Source: Cohnella silvisoli
GTDB taxonomy: Bacteria > Bacillota > Bacilli > Paenibacillales > Paenibacillaceae
Direction: 5' to 3'
NCBI RefSeq assembly: GCF_021190915.1
Contig: NZ_JAIOAP010000024.1
Coordinates: 29,281 to 93,280, forward strand
DNA length: 64,000 nucleotides
The position numbers were made by a program, and so were the translations under genes. This document shows positions 54,088 to 62,608 of this stretch, piece by piece. A model generated the notes under the pieces. It was not told where the DNA came from and searched no databases. It saw only the letters and a program-made list of their open reading frames with translations. The stretch's first letter is position 1, and each line of letters starts with the position of its first letter.

Positions 54088-55125
54088 TTATTTTCTGCCG
54101 GCTTCCACGAATTTTTCAGCAACCATTTTCGGGTCCGTGTGGAAGGTTGTGAAATGGTCTCCGTCGCCTTCAATGTAACGGTAGAAACCGAGATGGCTGG
54201 ATTGGTTCGTATGCCAAGCGAAAGGTCCGGGAGGAAGAGCGATATCTTCCGTCAGATTGATATAGCTTTTCGGAATTTGCAGACTATAGAACTTTTTCAA
54301 ATCGAGTTTTTGAAACAATGGGCTCGCCGGTTCAGGCGTAATCTTGCTGTACATCGCTTTCGCTTCCTCTAAGCTGGCTGTATTTGCGAAGGCATCGCGG
54401 AACAGCGGGAACGGAAGCATGATCGTGTTATCTCCCGAGGCATCGGCCAATTGTTTGAATGTGTCTTGAACCGGCGGCGGAAGTTGATCGTACAGGCTTT
54501 GGCCGTCCAGAGGAGCAAAAGCGTTAGAGAATACGAGGCGGTCGATCCGATCCGGGATTTCTTGGGCTACTGTCGCAACGACCGTACCGCCGAAGCTATG
54601 TCCGAGCAGAACGATATGTTTCAAATCATTTTTCTTGATATAGTCGACAACGGAATCCGTAATTTGTTTGTGGGTTACGTTTTTATCATTGCTCATAACG
54701 CCATGACCCGGCATTTCCGGCCGATAAACCTTATGGCCTTGTTTGCGGAGCTCGGCAGCTACTTCATCGAATTGGCTGACGTCAGCCCAGGAGCCGTGAA
54801 TGATAACGAAGGTTAGCTTTTCTTGTGCATTTTTAAATTTCGCAACAGCAGCTTTGAGGGTTTCTTGAGATGCGTAAGATTGGCCGTCGTTATTCGATTC
54901 AGACTTGAATGCGTCTTGACCATCGATTCGTATGAATCCGGTTTCCGCATTGTAACCGATTCGGGGCGATATAATTTTGTATTCGTTAACAAGCGTATCA
55001 CGAACAGGAACCAGGGAATCATTCGAACTTGCCGCTTTTGCAGAATTGAGACTGCTGCCGACGCCTACTATGGCAATTGCGGTTAGCCCAAGCGCGATTA
55101 GTTTTTTACTTTTGCTTAGATACAT
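54088..55125 (-). CDS. Exported alpha/beta hydrolase (copy 1)
   Basis: 345 residues: signal peptide (MYLSKSKKLIALGLTAIAIVG...AKA), a linker to about 105, then an alpha/beta hydrolase with oxyanion HGSWAD, nucleophile elbow GHSFGG and catalytic His in GDGDHFTTFH, similar to salicylate-esterase/pyrethroid-hydrolase-like proteins. ATG 55125 is 10 nt after AGGAGG; TTG 55197 is the open-frame limit. The last ~235 residues are almost identical to copy 2, which lacks the signal and linker. So one copy is exported and the other cytoplasmic. Confidence 0.92.
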   Translation of the reverse strand: MYLSKSKKLIALGLTAIAIVGVGSSLNSAKAASSNDSLVPVRDTLVNEYKIISPRIGYNAETGFIRIDGQDAFKSESNNDGQSYASQETLKAAVAKFKNAQEKLTFVIIHGSWADVSQFDEVAAELRKQGHKVYRPEMPGHGVMSNDKNVTHKQITDSVVDYIKKNDLKHIVLLGHSFGGTVVATVAQEIPDRIDRLVFSNAFAPLDGQSLYDQLPPPVQDTFKQLADASGDNTIMLPFPLFRDAFANTASLEEAKAMYSKITPEPASPLFQKLDLKKFYSLQIPKSYINLTEDIALPPGPFAWHTNQSSHLGFYRYIEGDGDHFTTFHTDPKMVAEKFVEAGRK

Positions 55126-55165
55126 GATGAAATAACCTCCTGATATCATTTGTTGTTCCACCCAT

Positions 55166-55206
55166 AAAGAGCAATCGTACAGGAAAGATCTCGCCAATTA
55201 CTCTTT
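55166..55206 (-). repeat. Degenerate copy of the hydrolase terminator
   Basis: AAAGAGCAATCG...AATTACTCTTTTT resembles the 54040 terminator with decay in the stem; it shows that the duplicated unit included the 3' end. Confidence 0.7.
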
Positions 55207-55212
55207 TTATCG

Positions 55213-55947
55213 TTATTCTCTGCCGGCTTCCACGAATTTATCAGCAATCATTTTCGGGTTCATATGGAAGGTTGTGAAATGGTCTCCGTCGCCTTCGATG
55301 TAACGGTAGAAACCGAGATGGCTGGATTGGTTCGTATGCCATGCGAAAGGTCCGGGAGGAAGAGCGATATCTTCCGTCAGATTGATATAGCTTTTCGGAA
55401 TTTGCAGACTATAGAACTTTTTCAAATCGAGCTTTTGAAACAAAGGGCTCGCAGGTTCAGGCGTAATCTTGCCGTACATCGCTTTCGCTTCCTCTAAGCT
55501 GGCTGTATTTGCGAAAGCATCGCGGAACAGCGGGAACGGAAGCATGATCGTGTTGTCCCCCGAAGTATCGGCTAGTTGTTTGAATGTTGCTTGAACCGGC
55601 GGCGGAAGTTGATCGTACAGGCTTTGGCCGTCCAGAGGAGCAAAAGCGTTAGAGAATACGAGACGGTCGATCCGATCCGGGATTTCTTGGGCTACTGTCG
55701 CAACGACCGTACCGCCGAAGCTATGTCCGAGCAGAACGATATGTTTCAGATCATTTTTCTGGATATAGTCGACAACGGCATCCGTAATTTGTTGGTGGGT
55801 TACGTTTTTATCATTGCTCAAAACGCCATGGCCTGGAAATTCCGGCACATAAACATTATGCCCTAGTTTTCGGAGCTCGGCAGCTACTTCATCGAATTGG
55901 CTGGCGTCAGCCCAGGAGCCGTGAAGGATAACGAAGTTCATATACAT
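55213..55947 (-). CDS. Cytoplasmic alpha/beta hydrolase (copy 2)
   Basis: 244 residues, begins MYMNFVILHGSWADASQFDEV; elbow GHSFGG, His in DGDHFTTFH. It differs from copy 1 at a few positions (for example NVYVPEFPGHGVL against KVYRPEMPGHGVM). AAGGAG precedes ATG 55947. Tandem duplication 16 bp from the degenerate terminator and upstream of copy 1. Esterase/hydrolase activity likely; substrate unknown. Confidence 0.92.
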   Translation of the reverse strand: MYMNFVILHGSWADASQFDEVAAELRKLGHNVYVPEFPGHGVLSNDKNVTHQQITDAVVDYIQKNDLKHIVLLGHSFGGTVVATVAQEIPDRIDRLVFSNAFAPLDGQSLYDQLPPPVQATFKQLADTSGDNTIMLPFPLFRDAFANTASLEEAKAMYGKITPEPASPLFQKLDLKKFYSLQIPKSYINLTEDIALPPGPFAWHTNQSSHLGFYRYIEGDGDHFTTFHMNPKMIADKFVEAGRE

Positions 55948-56361
55948 CTAATCAGTCTCCTTATAATAGTTATAAATTTAGTTGTTTTCGTGGTTGATGG
56001 TCGATAAGGATGATGGCAGAGTTACCGGCAGCATGCAAATCGGTTTTGTCATTAAATTAGCAGAATCCCTCCTTAAGTATGAAGTCCGTGATATGTATTT
56101 ATCGTAGTGAAACGCAGTACATCAATCAATTCTATTTTATCTATGCATTCTATAGATGGAGATTATAGGAATGATCCTCTGTGTTACATAAGCATTGCTT
56201 ATAGGTTATATAGACAAAATCATATTGATAGATACTTTATATTGTTAATAAAATTAGGAGAAATACTTTCCGATTATGCAGGCATTAAATAGGACCATCC
56301 AAGGATTGTCTAACCATGTAGTACAATCTAGCGGTAAACAATAAAAATGAGAGGTGCAACG
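55948..56361. other. Intergenic stretch without a supported gene
   Basis: 414 bp, AT-rich. A 61-codon plus-strand frame (56107-56292) has no ribosome binding site and no recognisable motif. Nothing else seen beyond the upstream region of the peroxiredoxin gene. Confidence 0.6.
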
Positions 56362-57000
56362 ATGAGTATGGGAAGTTTAAGTTTGGAGCTAGAGAAGATC
56401 ACAACGGCAACCCCATTTGAAGTTCACGCCAAGCTGCAGAGATTTGTACAGGAATTGCAAAGTAAAGGTATCGCGGCAGGACTGCAGGTTGCGGAGAAGG
56501 CGAAGGATTTCGCGCTGAAAGATGCCTTTGGAAATGATGTATATTTATCGGAAGAATTATCAAAAGGGCCTGTAGTGCTGACCTTCTACAGGGGAGGCTG
56601 GTGTCCTTATTGCAATAGACAGTTAAGGGCCTACCAGGAAGTACTTCCGCAGATTCAGTCATTGGGAGCCCAACTCATTGCTATAAGCCCGCAATTGCCG
56701 GATCAAACATTGTCTCTTCAAGAAAAAGCGGAACTTTCTTTTAAGGTTCTCAGCGATCCCCGAGGAGTCGTGTCGACTAAATATAATTTGCTTTATGATG
56801 TTCCTGATGATCTGAGGCAGCTGTACATAAGTCTCAATATCGACTTGAAAGAATATAACGGGACGGATCATTGGGTGCTTCCGGTGCCGGCCACTTTCAT
56901 GATCGATGAACAATCCATTATCCGTTCCGCCTACGTGAATCCTGATTTTACGAAAAGGATGGAACCGGATGAAATCCTTTGGAAACTAAATTCGTTATAA
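56362..57000 (+). CDS. Peroxiredoxin-like AhpC/TSA protein
   Basis: 212 residues. After about 45 helical residues comes a thioredoxin fold: KAKDFALKDAFGNDVYLSE, VVLTFYRGGWCPYCNRQL (peroxidatic-type Cys, CxxC) and VPATFMIDEQ. Such proteins reduce peroxides or disulfides. ATG 56362 follows GAGAGGTG at 5 nt; ATG 56347 lies upstream without a site. Not in an obvious operon. A relic of the hydrolase family begins just after it. Confidence 0.9.
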   Translation: MSMGSLSLELEKITTATPFEVHAKLQRFVQELQSKGIAAGLQVAEKAKDFALKDAFGNDVYLSEELSKGPVVLTFYRGGWCPYCNRQLRAYQEVLPQIQSLGAQLIAISPQLPDQTLSLQEKAELSFKVLSDPRGVVSTKYNLLYDVPDDLRQLYISLNIDLKEYNGTDHWVLPVPATFMIDEQSIIRSAYVNPDFTKRMEPDEILWKLNSL

Positions 57001-57014
57001 TCCTGGAAAGATTC

Positions 57015-57135
57015 AGCCGATTGCTCTATTTTTTTTAAGGTCTGCCGGCTTCCTCGAATTCCAATAGCGTTATATTCATGCCAAGCAAGCCATAAGGGAC
57101 CAGCCCTCAGGCGATCCAAAGTCAAATTAATGGTG
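57015..57135 (-). pseudogene. Relic of a third alpha/beta hydrolase copy
   Basis: On the minus strand the frame reads INLTLDRLRAGPLWLAWHEYN, which aligns with INLTEDIALPPGPFAWHTNQ of the intact copies. The DNA then jumps to the 3' end (CTGCCGGCTTCC on the plus strand, like 54096) and to half of the same terminator (GATTGCTCT + T-run). The stretch from HTNQ to the C-terminal FVEAGR is deleted and the 5' part is gone. Confidence 0.75.
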
Positions 57136-57191
57136 AAGCTTCGCCGCGAAGGTCTTCGTCCGGAGGGTATTCTGCTAGAGCTCAAAGACGG

Positions 57192-57239
57192 CAATCGCCG
57201 GGGCAAGGTTTTTCGACCTTGCCCCGGCGATTGTTTTTT
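57192..57239. terminator. 17-bp perfect hairpin terminator between the relic and larA
   Basis: CAATCGCCGGGGCAAGG / CCTTGCCCCGGCGATTG, 8-nt loop, then TTTTTT on the plus strand. Serves plus-strand transcription and, with a weaker tail, larA. Confidence 0.85.
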
Positions 57240-57256
57240 ATTGAGGGAGGCGTCGC

Positions 57257-58543
57257 TTATTGGTTTAATTTCTCCTGCGTGGTCCACAATCCTGCTGAAG
57301 GCGTGCTGATAAAATAAACTTCCTCTCCGTTGTCCAAAAGGTTAAATCCGTTTTGCAGCTTGTCCGGGGAGTACATTTTCATAGCCTGATCATAGTCGAG
57401 ATAGTTGTAATGGACGGATTCGATATCTTCCCGGGTTAAGTATTTGGGCGCATAAGTGATTTTAAACCTTCCTTCCGATGAACCGTGAATCAGATGGGCG
57501 GTGGCATGCGTCAAATCCTGCAGATCGGCGTTCTTTTTCCATTGCTCGAGAACTCGCGGCGTGCCGGCATATCCGTATTTGCGGATAATGGCTTCAACGG
57601 AGTCCTGTTCGCCGAAGCGCTTCAGTCCAGGCCCAATAATGATGAGCTCGCCGCCGTCGGCCATCGCTTTCCTTGTGCGGTAAACGGCTTTGTTGGCTAC
57701 CCAAGTGCTGAAAAACTCGTCGCCCTGCATAACGGCAACCACTTTCTTGAGCGGGGGAACGATCGTAATATTTTCGCTCTTCGATTGTTTAGCCGCCATC
57801 AGGTAGGTGTCCAGGTCGTCTCCGCAATACAACCCGCTGTGAACAAGCTTGCCTTCATTATTGTATTTCATGACGACTTGCAAATAGACGTCAGGCAAAT
57901 GCGATAAAAACTCCGATTCGGCTTTGTTGAAGCAGTGTCTGAGCGGCGTGACCAGGCTTCCCAGATTGTTCTCGATGCCATAGCAGGCAGCTGCCATATG
58001 CGAAGTGCAAATCGTATCTTTGCCTCCAAGGCCGATGATGTAGTTCTTGTTGTGGTTGGCAAACCCCAGCACTTCATGAGGAACGACATGGCCCACATTA
58101 ACGATAATGTCCCATCCGCCTTCCAGCACAAGCCGGTTGATGCTGATCGGAATGTCCCAGTCCGCCGCGCCGCCGCTAATTTCCTTGACGTAATCCGCCG
58201 GTATGGTTCCGATCGTTGTGCAGTCGTTGATCCAGTCGTGAACGAGTATTTTGCGCTCCGGAATATCGCCGAACATCCATTGATTCTGTTCCGGCGTATG
58301 GGGGATATGCTGACCCAGCGTCGGCATGAGATACACGTCGGCCCCGACATTCTCGAAAAAATGGTACAAAATGTTGGTGATCCATCCCGAGCCGGAGTGC
58401 GCCCGTGTAATATCGGGGGGAAGCAGCAGCACTTTCTTGGGCTTGCCGTTGATTCGCTGCAGGCACTGCTCGCCGCATTTCAGAACGAGCTGCTCCATTT
58501 GTTCGCGGGTGATTTCATCGGACTTGGCAAAAAACCAGGACAT
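57257..58543 (-). CDS. LarA-family nickel-pincer-nucleotide hydroxyacid racemase/epimerase
   Basis: 428 residues, LarA/DUF2088 fold. LLLPPDITRAHSG is the family N-terminal motif. GHVVPHEVLGFANHNK has H156 and K166; SHM gives H182. Their spacing (10 and 16) equals that of H174, K184 and H200 in lactate racemase, where Lys holds the Ni-pincer nucleotide. H79 in LGQHIPH is the probable other catalytic His. The enzyme would invert the C2 hydroxyl of a 2-hydroxy acid. The neighbours larE, larB, an FGGY kinase and a mannonate-oxidoreductase-like SDR point to a sugar acid; D-gluconate 2-epimerase activity is known in the superfamily. AGGAG before ATG 58543. Divergent from larE via the GntR gene. Confidence 0.9.
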   Translation of the reverse strand: MSWFFAKSDEITREQMEQLVLKCGEQCLQRINGKPKKVLLLPPDITRAHSGSGWITNILYHFFENVGADVYLMPTLGQHIPHTPEQNQWMFGDIPERKILVHDWINDCTTIGTIPADYVKEISGGAADWDIPISINRLVLEGGWDIIVNVGHVVPHEVLGFANHNKNYIIGLGGKDTICTSHMAAACYGIENNLGSLVTPLRHCFNKAESEFLSHLPDVYLQVVMKYNNEGKLVHSGLYCGDDLDTYLMAAKQSKSENITIVPPLKKVVAVMQGDEFFSTWVANKAVYRTRKAMADGGELIIIGPGLKRFGEQDSVEAIIRKYGYAGTPRVLEQWKKNADLQDLTHATAHLIHGSSEGRFKITYAPKYLTREDIESVHYNYLDYDQAMKMYSPDKLQNGFNLLDNGEEVYFISTPSAGLWTTQEKLNQ

Positions 58544-58564
58544 GTCGATTCTCCTCTTCTTCGG

Positions 58565-59263
58565 TTAATCCCGGAAATAATGCGGGAATTTGCTGCGCAA
58601 CAGCGGAATTTCGGTATCCAGCTTGCCCAGGTGATGTTCCAGCAGCTTCAAGACGCGATCGGCGTCGCGCGATTTAATCGCTTGGAAAAGCTGTTCATGT
58701 TCTTCCACGAGATGGCTCGTTAAGGCAAGTTCCTTCATGGCCAAAAACCGGAATCGGTTCAAGTGCGCCCGCATATGGTAAACGACTTCAAGCAGCGTTT
58801 CATTGCCGGTCAATTTCAGGATGATCCGGTGGAAAGCCTCGTCCAGTTGAAGAAAAAGCGCAACATCCTGATTTTCGGCCGCCTCCAGCTGTTCCTGCAA
58901 ATTTCTGTTGATTTCCCTTTCGGCGGTTCTGTACTTGTCGGACTGATCCCAGTGCATGGCGGTAAGCTTAAATGCGGTTGACTCCAAACTGAGACGTACC
59001 AGAGAGCTTTCTTTCACCTTCGATTCGGAAATGCAGGCTACTTGCTTCGTTCGCTGAGGCAAAATTTCGATCAGCCGTTCCGAATGGAGGAGATGGATCG
59101 CATCCCGGATCGGCGTTCGGCTGATGCGAAGAGACTCGGCCAGCTCGTTCTCATGAATTCCCTGTCCGGGTTCAAGCTGAAGGGTAATAATCGAATCCCT
59201 CAGCGTCTCGTAGGCATGTTCCCCCAGAAAGCGGGAAGGGCTGGCGGAAGGAGCGAAATTCAT
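58565..59263 (-). CDS. GntR/FadR-family transcriptional regulator
   Basis: 232 residues: winged HTH (about 15-75: YETLRDSIITLQLEPGQGIHENELAESLRISRTPIRDAIHLL in pieces), FCD effector domain (about 85-215) with metal-site residues around FLQLDEAFHRII, HLNRFR and HEQLFQAI. FCD regulators respond to gluconate, lactate or hexuronate-type acids. It sits between larA and the divergent larE operon, with three GTATAC half-sites in the gap, so it likely controls both. Confidence 0.94.
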   Translation of the reverse strand: MNFAPSASPSRFLGEHAYETLRDSIITLQLEPGQGIHENELAESLRISRTPIRDAIHLLHSERLIEILPQRTKQVACISESKVKESSLVRLSLESTAFKLTAMHWDQSDKYRTAEREINRNLQEQLEAAENQDVALFLQLDEAFHRIILKLTGNETLLEVVYHMRAHLNRFRFLAMKELALTSHLVEEHEQLFQAIKSRDADRVLKLLEHHLGKLDTEIPLLRSKFPHYFRD

Positions 59264-59304
59264 TGTTCTTTAACCCCCTTTGTGCTATGCTTTTGCTGTT
59301 ATCA

Positions 59305-59326
59305 GTATACGTGTATACATGTATAC
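59305..59326. promoter_or_regulatory. GntR operator region: three GTATAC half-sites at 8-bp spacing
   Basis: GTATAC begins at 59305, 59313 and 59321; 59313-59326 is the perfect palindrome GTATACATGTATAC. It lies between the GntR gene and larE, about 50 bp from each start, a position to control both directions. Confidence 0.75.
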
Positions 59327-59372
59327 AAGTCAATGCAAACGACGTATGTTATGTTGAATTCGGAGGGAACCT

Positions 59373-60242
59373 ATGCAACCGATCGAACAAAAATATGCGC
59401 ATCTGGGAGAACTTCTTCAGGCGATGGGCAAAATTGTCGTCGCTTTTTCCGGAGGCGTTGACAGCGCTTTTCTGTTGAAGGCGGCGCTCGACCATCTCGG
59501 CTCGGAGCGCGTGCTGGCGATAACGGCCGATTCGGAAACGTATCCGGCCAGAGAGAAGGAAGAGGCTTTTGCCCTCGCCAAGGAACTGAACGCTCCTCAC
59601 CAAATCATTCATACGAGCGAGCTTGCGATTCCGGGATACGCGGACAACCCGACGAACCGCTGTTATTTTTGCAAAAACTCATTATTCGATCACCTGATTC
59701 CAATTGCCCGGGAACGCGGTTACGACTATGTCGTATTCGGTGCGATTGCCGACGATCTCGGCGATCACCGGCCCGGATTACAGGCGGCGCATGAGCAGGG
59801 AGTGCGTGCGCCCCTCCTCGAGGCTGGCATCCTCAAATCGGAAATCCGCCACATGTCTCGGGAATTCGGTTTGCGAACCTGGGACAAGCCGTCTTTTGCC
59901 TGTTTGTCGTCGCGCATCCCGTACGGGGAGAAGATTACGGCGCACAAGCTTTCCATGATCGACCGGGCGGAAGATTTCCTTATTCAGTTGGGCTTTAGGC
60001 AAGTACGAGTCAGGCAGCACGATAACTTGGCTAGAATCGAAGTTCCGGCTTCCCGGTTGGGGGAGGTTCTGGCCGTTGCGGATACGGTTCACGTCAAGCT
60101 GAAGGAGATCGGCTATGCATACGTGACAATGGATTTACAAGGATACCGCTCCGGCAGCCTGAACGAAGTGCTCGTTCACGACAAGCGGAGTACGGGCGAG
60201 GGTTTGGCTGCATCGACAGAATTGGCGCGGAAAGGAAGCTGA
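59373..60242 (+). CDS. larE: LarE, sulfur transferase for nickel-pincer cofactor synthesis
   Basis: 289 residues: PP-loop SGGVDS (26-31), NRCYFCKNSLF (C97, C100) and C177 in FACLSSRIPYG, the position of the sacrificial sulfur-donor Cys of L. plantarum LarE (C176). LarE adenylates the carboxylated nicotinate intermediate and inserts sulfur. GGAGGG before ATG 59373. The kinase gene starts 4 bp after the stop. With LarB it makes most of the cofactor; LarC (nickel insertion) is not in the window. Confidence 0.95.
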   Translation: MQPIEQKYAHLGELLQAMGKIVVAFSGGVDSAFLLKAALDHLGSERVLAITADSETYPAREKEEAFALAKELNAPHQIIHTSELAIPGYADNPTNRCYFCKNSLFDHLIPIARERGYDYVVFGAIADDLGDHRPGLQAAHEQGVRAPLLEAGILKSEIRHMSREFGLRTWDKPSFACLSSRIPYGEKITAHKLSMIDRAEDFLIQLGFRQVRVRQHDNLARIEVPASRLGEVLAVADTVHVKLKEIGYAYVTMDLQGYRSGSLNEVLVHDKRSTGEGLAASTELARKGS

Positions 60243-60246
60243 GTCC

Positions 60247-61818
60247 ATGAACGGGTCGAAAACCCAATCCGTTTGCGTAATTGCAGTGGATATCGGAACG
60301 ACGAGCACGAAAGCGCTGCTCGTTCGGCGTGACGGAACAGTCCGGGCCTCCCATAATGTGCCTTATCCGCTGGAGACGCCTGCACCCGACCGGGCCGAGC
60401 AGAACCCGGAAACGATTTTCCAAGCTGTTGTGGAAGGGATTCGGACGGTTGCGTCGCAGCTTCGTCACGGCGAAGAATCACTGGCATGCGTCTCGTTCAG
60501 TTCAGCCATGCACAGCGTCATTGCCGTCGATGCGGATTTCAACCCGCTGACTCCCTCTATCACCTGGGCCGATAATCGCGGAGCGGAGTTGGCGGAAGCG
60601 TTCAGGGAAACGGAGAAAGGGATCGGCATCTATCGCCGGACCGGTACTCCGATCCACCCGATGTCCCCCCTTGTCAAGATCATGTGGCTGCAGCGGTTTC
60701 AGCCCGAGATTGTTAAGGCCGCATGCTGCTTCATCGGCATTAAAGAGTATGTGCTGGGCCGCTTGTTTCACAGAACCGTTATGGACGAGTCGATCGCTAG
60801 CGCTACCGGTTTGTATGCATCGGAACAGGGCGATTGGGACGAAGAAGCGCTCGCAGCTGCCGGAATTTCGCGGATTAAGCTGCCAGAGCTCGTCCCCGTC
60901 ACGTTCCGGCTGCAGGGGCTGGATCCCGCCGATGCAGCGATGCTGGGAGTGGAAAGTCATACGCCATTTGTCGTCGGGGCATCGGACGGCGTTCTCGCCA
61001 ATTTGGGCGTCGGAGCGAATGGCGAAGGCATTTGCGCCTGTACGATCGGGACTAGCGGAGCGGTTCGAACCGTCTGGAAGAGGCCGCGGACGGATCCGAA
61101 AGGAAGGCTATTCTGTTACAAACTGCTGGAAGATTACTGGGTGGGAGGGGGCGCCATTAACAATGGCGGCATTGCCCTTCAATGGTTGACCGAGCAGCTT
61201 GCCGGAAACGAAGGTTTGGCGGACGAATCAAGAGCGGAAGCGCTCGAGAACGCTGCGGCGCTGGCAAAGACGGTTGCTCCGGGCGCGGAGGGTTTGCTGT
61301 TCTTGCCTTTTTTGGCAGGCGAGCGCGCCCCTTGGTATAACGCGAACGCGCGGGGTGTATTTTTCGGGCTGTCGCTCTATCATGAAAGAAAGCATTTGTG
61401 CCGTTCCGTATTCGAAGGAGTGTTGTACCGGATCCGTTCCGTGTTCGAAGCGATGGTGGAAACGGGAGGCGGGATCGGAACGATTCGCGCTTCGGGCGGT
61501 TTTGCCAAATCGCCGTTCTGGTGCCAAATGCTCGCCGATATGACGAATACGAAAGTTTCCGTCAGCGACTCGGTCGAAAGCTCGGGGATCGGCGCAGCCA
61601 TGATCGGATTGCTTGCGACGGGGGAAATCGGTTCGCTGGACGAAGTCCGGGATTGGACTGCGGCTTCGCGCGAATATGAACCGCGGGAGACGGAATACAA
61701 GATTTACAGCCGTTATTACTCTCTTTATATGAACGTCTATTATGGGCTGAAGCAGCCTTTTGCGGATCTTGCGGCTTTGCGGAAGGAAATGCTTCAGGAA
61801 GCCGAAGGAGAAAAATAA
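60247..61818 (+). CDS. FGGY-family carbohydrate kinase (gluconokinase-like)
   Basis: 523 residues; N-terminal AVDIGTTSTKALLV phosphate loop, TPSITWADNRGAELAE, ATPase half with GTSGAVRTV, INNGGIALQW and LPFLAGERAPWYNANARGVFFG. The pattern is nearest to GntK/xylulokinase-type kinases; gluconate is the best guess because of the LarA/SDR/GntR context, giving 6-phosphogluconate. Separated from larE by 4 bp, so clearly one operon. Substrate specificity is inference. Confidence 0.9.
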   Translation: MNGSKTQSVCVIAVDIGTTSTKALLVRRDGTVRASHNVPYPLETPAPDRAEQNPETIFQAVVEGIRTVASQLRHGEESLACVSFSSAMHSVIAVDADFNPLTPSITWADNRGAELAEAFRETEKGIGIYRRTGTPIHPMSPLVKIMWLQRFQPEIVKAACCFIGIKEYVLGRLFHRTVMDESIASATGLYASEQGDWDEEALAAAGISRIKLPELVPVTFRLQGLDPADAAMLGVESHTPFVVGASDGVLANLGVGANGEGICACTIGTSGAVRTVWKRPRTDPKGRLFCYKLLEDYWVGGGAINNGGIALQWLTEQLAGNEGLADESRAEALENAAALAKTVAPGAEGLLFLPFLAGERAPWYNANARGVFFGLSLYHERKHLCRSVFEGVLYRIRSVFEAMVETGGGIGTIRASGGFAKSPFWCQMLADMTNTKVSVSDSVESSGIGAAMIGLLATGEIGSLDEVRDWTAASREYEPRETEYKIYSRYYSLYMNVYYGLKQPFADLAALRKEMLQEAEGEK

Positions 61819-61820
61819 TT

Positions 61821-62597
61821 ATGATGAATTTATTTGACTTGAGCGGCCGAACGGCGGTCGTCATCGGCGGCAACAGTACGCTAGGCGGTGAAATGGCGAT
61901 CGGACTGGCGGGGTACGGCGCCAGGGTGGCCATCGTGGGACGAAATCAGGAGAAAGCGGAAGCCGTACGCAGCCGAATAGAGCAGGAGGCGGGAGCCGAT
62001 GCGGCGGCCTGTTTTCAGGCGGATGCAACAAGCGCGAACGACCTTCGCCGTGTCCTTGAGGAAATTTTGGCATGGTCGGGGCGGATCGACATTTTGATGA
62101 ACTGCCCGGGTCGCAACAGCGTCACGCCTTTTTTCGAGATTTCCGAGGATGAATGGGACGGGATTATGGACGTCAATTTGAAGAGCGTCGTTCTGGCGTG
62201 CCAAATTTTCGGCAAACATATGGTAACGAGCGGGAACGGGGGAAGTATCATTAATATTTCGTCCGTTTCCTCCGAGACCCCGCTATCCAAAGTGTTTACT
62301 TATTCGGCTTCCAAGGCCGGCGTCAACAGCGTAACGAAGTTTCTCGCAAGAGAGTTCGCTTCCGGCGGAGTCCGGGTGAATGCGATCATTCCTGGCTTCT
62401 TCCCCGCCGAGCAGAACCGGAAAATCTTGTCCGAGGAGCGTGTGGCGTCGATTATGGGACATACGCCGATGAAGCGGTTCGGTGAAGCCTCCGAGCTTCA
62501 GGGGGCGGCCGTGTTTCTCGCTTCCGAGCGGGCATCCGGCTTTGTGACGGGCTCCATTGTGCGCGTGGATGGAGGATTCGGGGCCATGACGATTTAA
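61821..62597 (+). CDS. SDR oxidoreductase, D-mannonate oxidoreductase (UxuB/YjmF)-like
   Basis: 258 residues: GGNSTLGGEMA cofactor loop, NCPGRNS, catalytic YSASKAG, and PGFFPAEQNRKIL with HTPMKRFGE. That last block resembles SDR-type fructuronate reductases such as YjmF. It would interconvert D-fructuronate and D-mannonate with NAD(P)H. ATG 61821/61824 follows AAGGAG. Within the larE-kinase-SDR-larB operon; a gluconate 5- or 3-dehydrogenase is the main alternative. Confidence 0.88.
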   Translation: MMNLFDLSGRTAVVIGGNSTLGGEMAIGLAGYGARVAIVGRNQEKAEAVRSRIEQEAGADAAACFQADATSANDLRRVLEEILAWSGRIDILMNCPGRNSVTPFFEISEDEWDGIMDVNLKSVVLACQIFGKHMVTSGNGGSIINISSVSSETPLSKVFTYSASKAGVNSVTKFLAREFASGGVRVNAIIPGFFPAEQNRKILSEERVASIMGHTPMKRFGEASELQGAAVFLASERASGFVTGSIVRVDGGFGAMTI

Positions 62598-62608
62598 AGG
62601 AGCAGCTT

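Noticed and set aside
56107..56292. 61-codon ORF in the AT-rich gap
   Set aside because: No ribosome binding site, no motif; expected by chance in AT-rich DNA.
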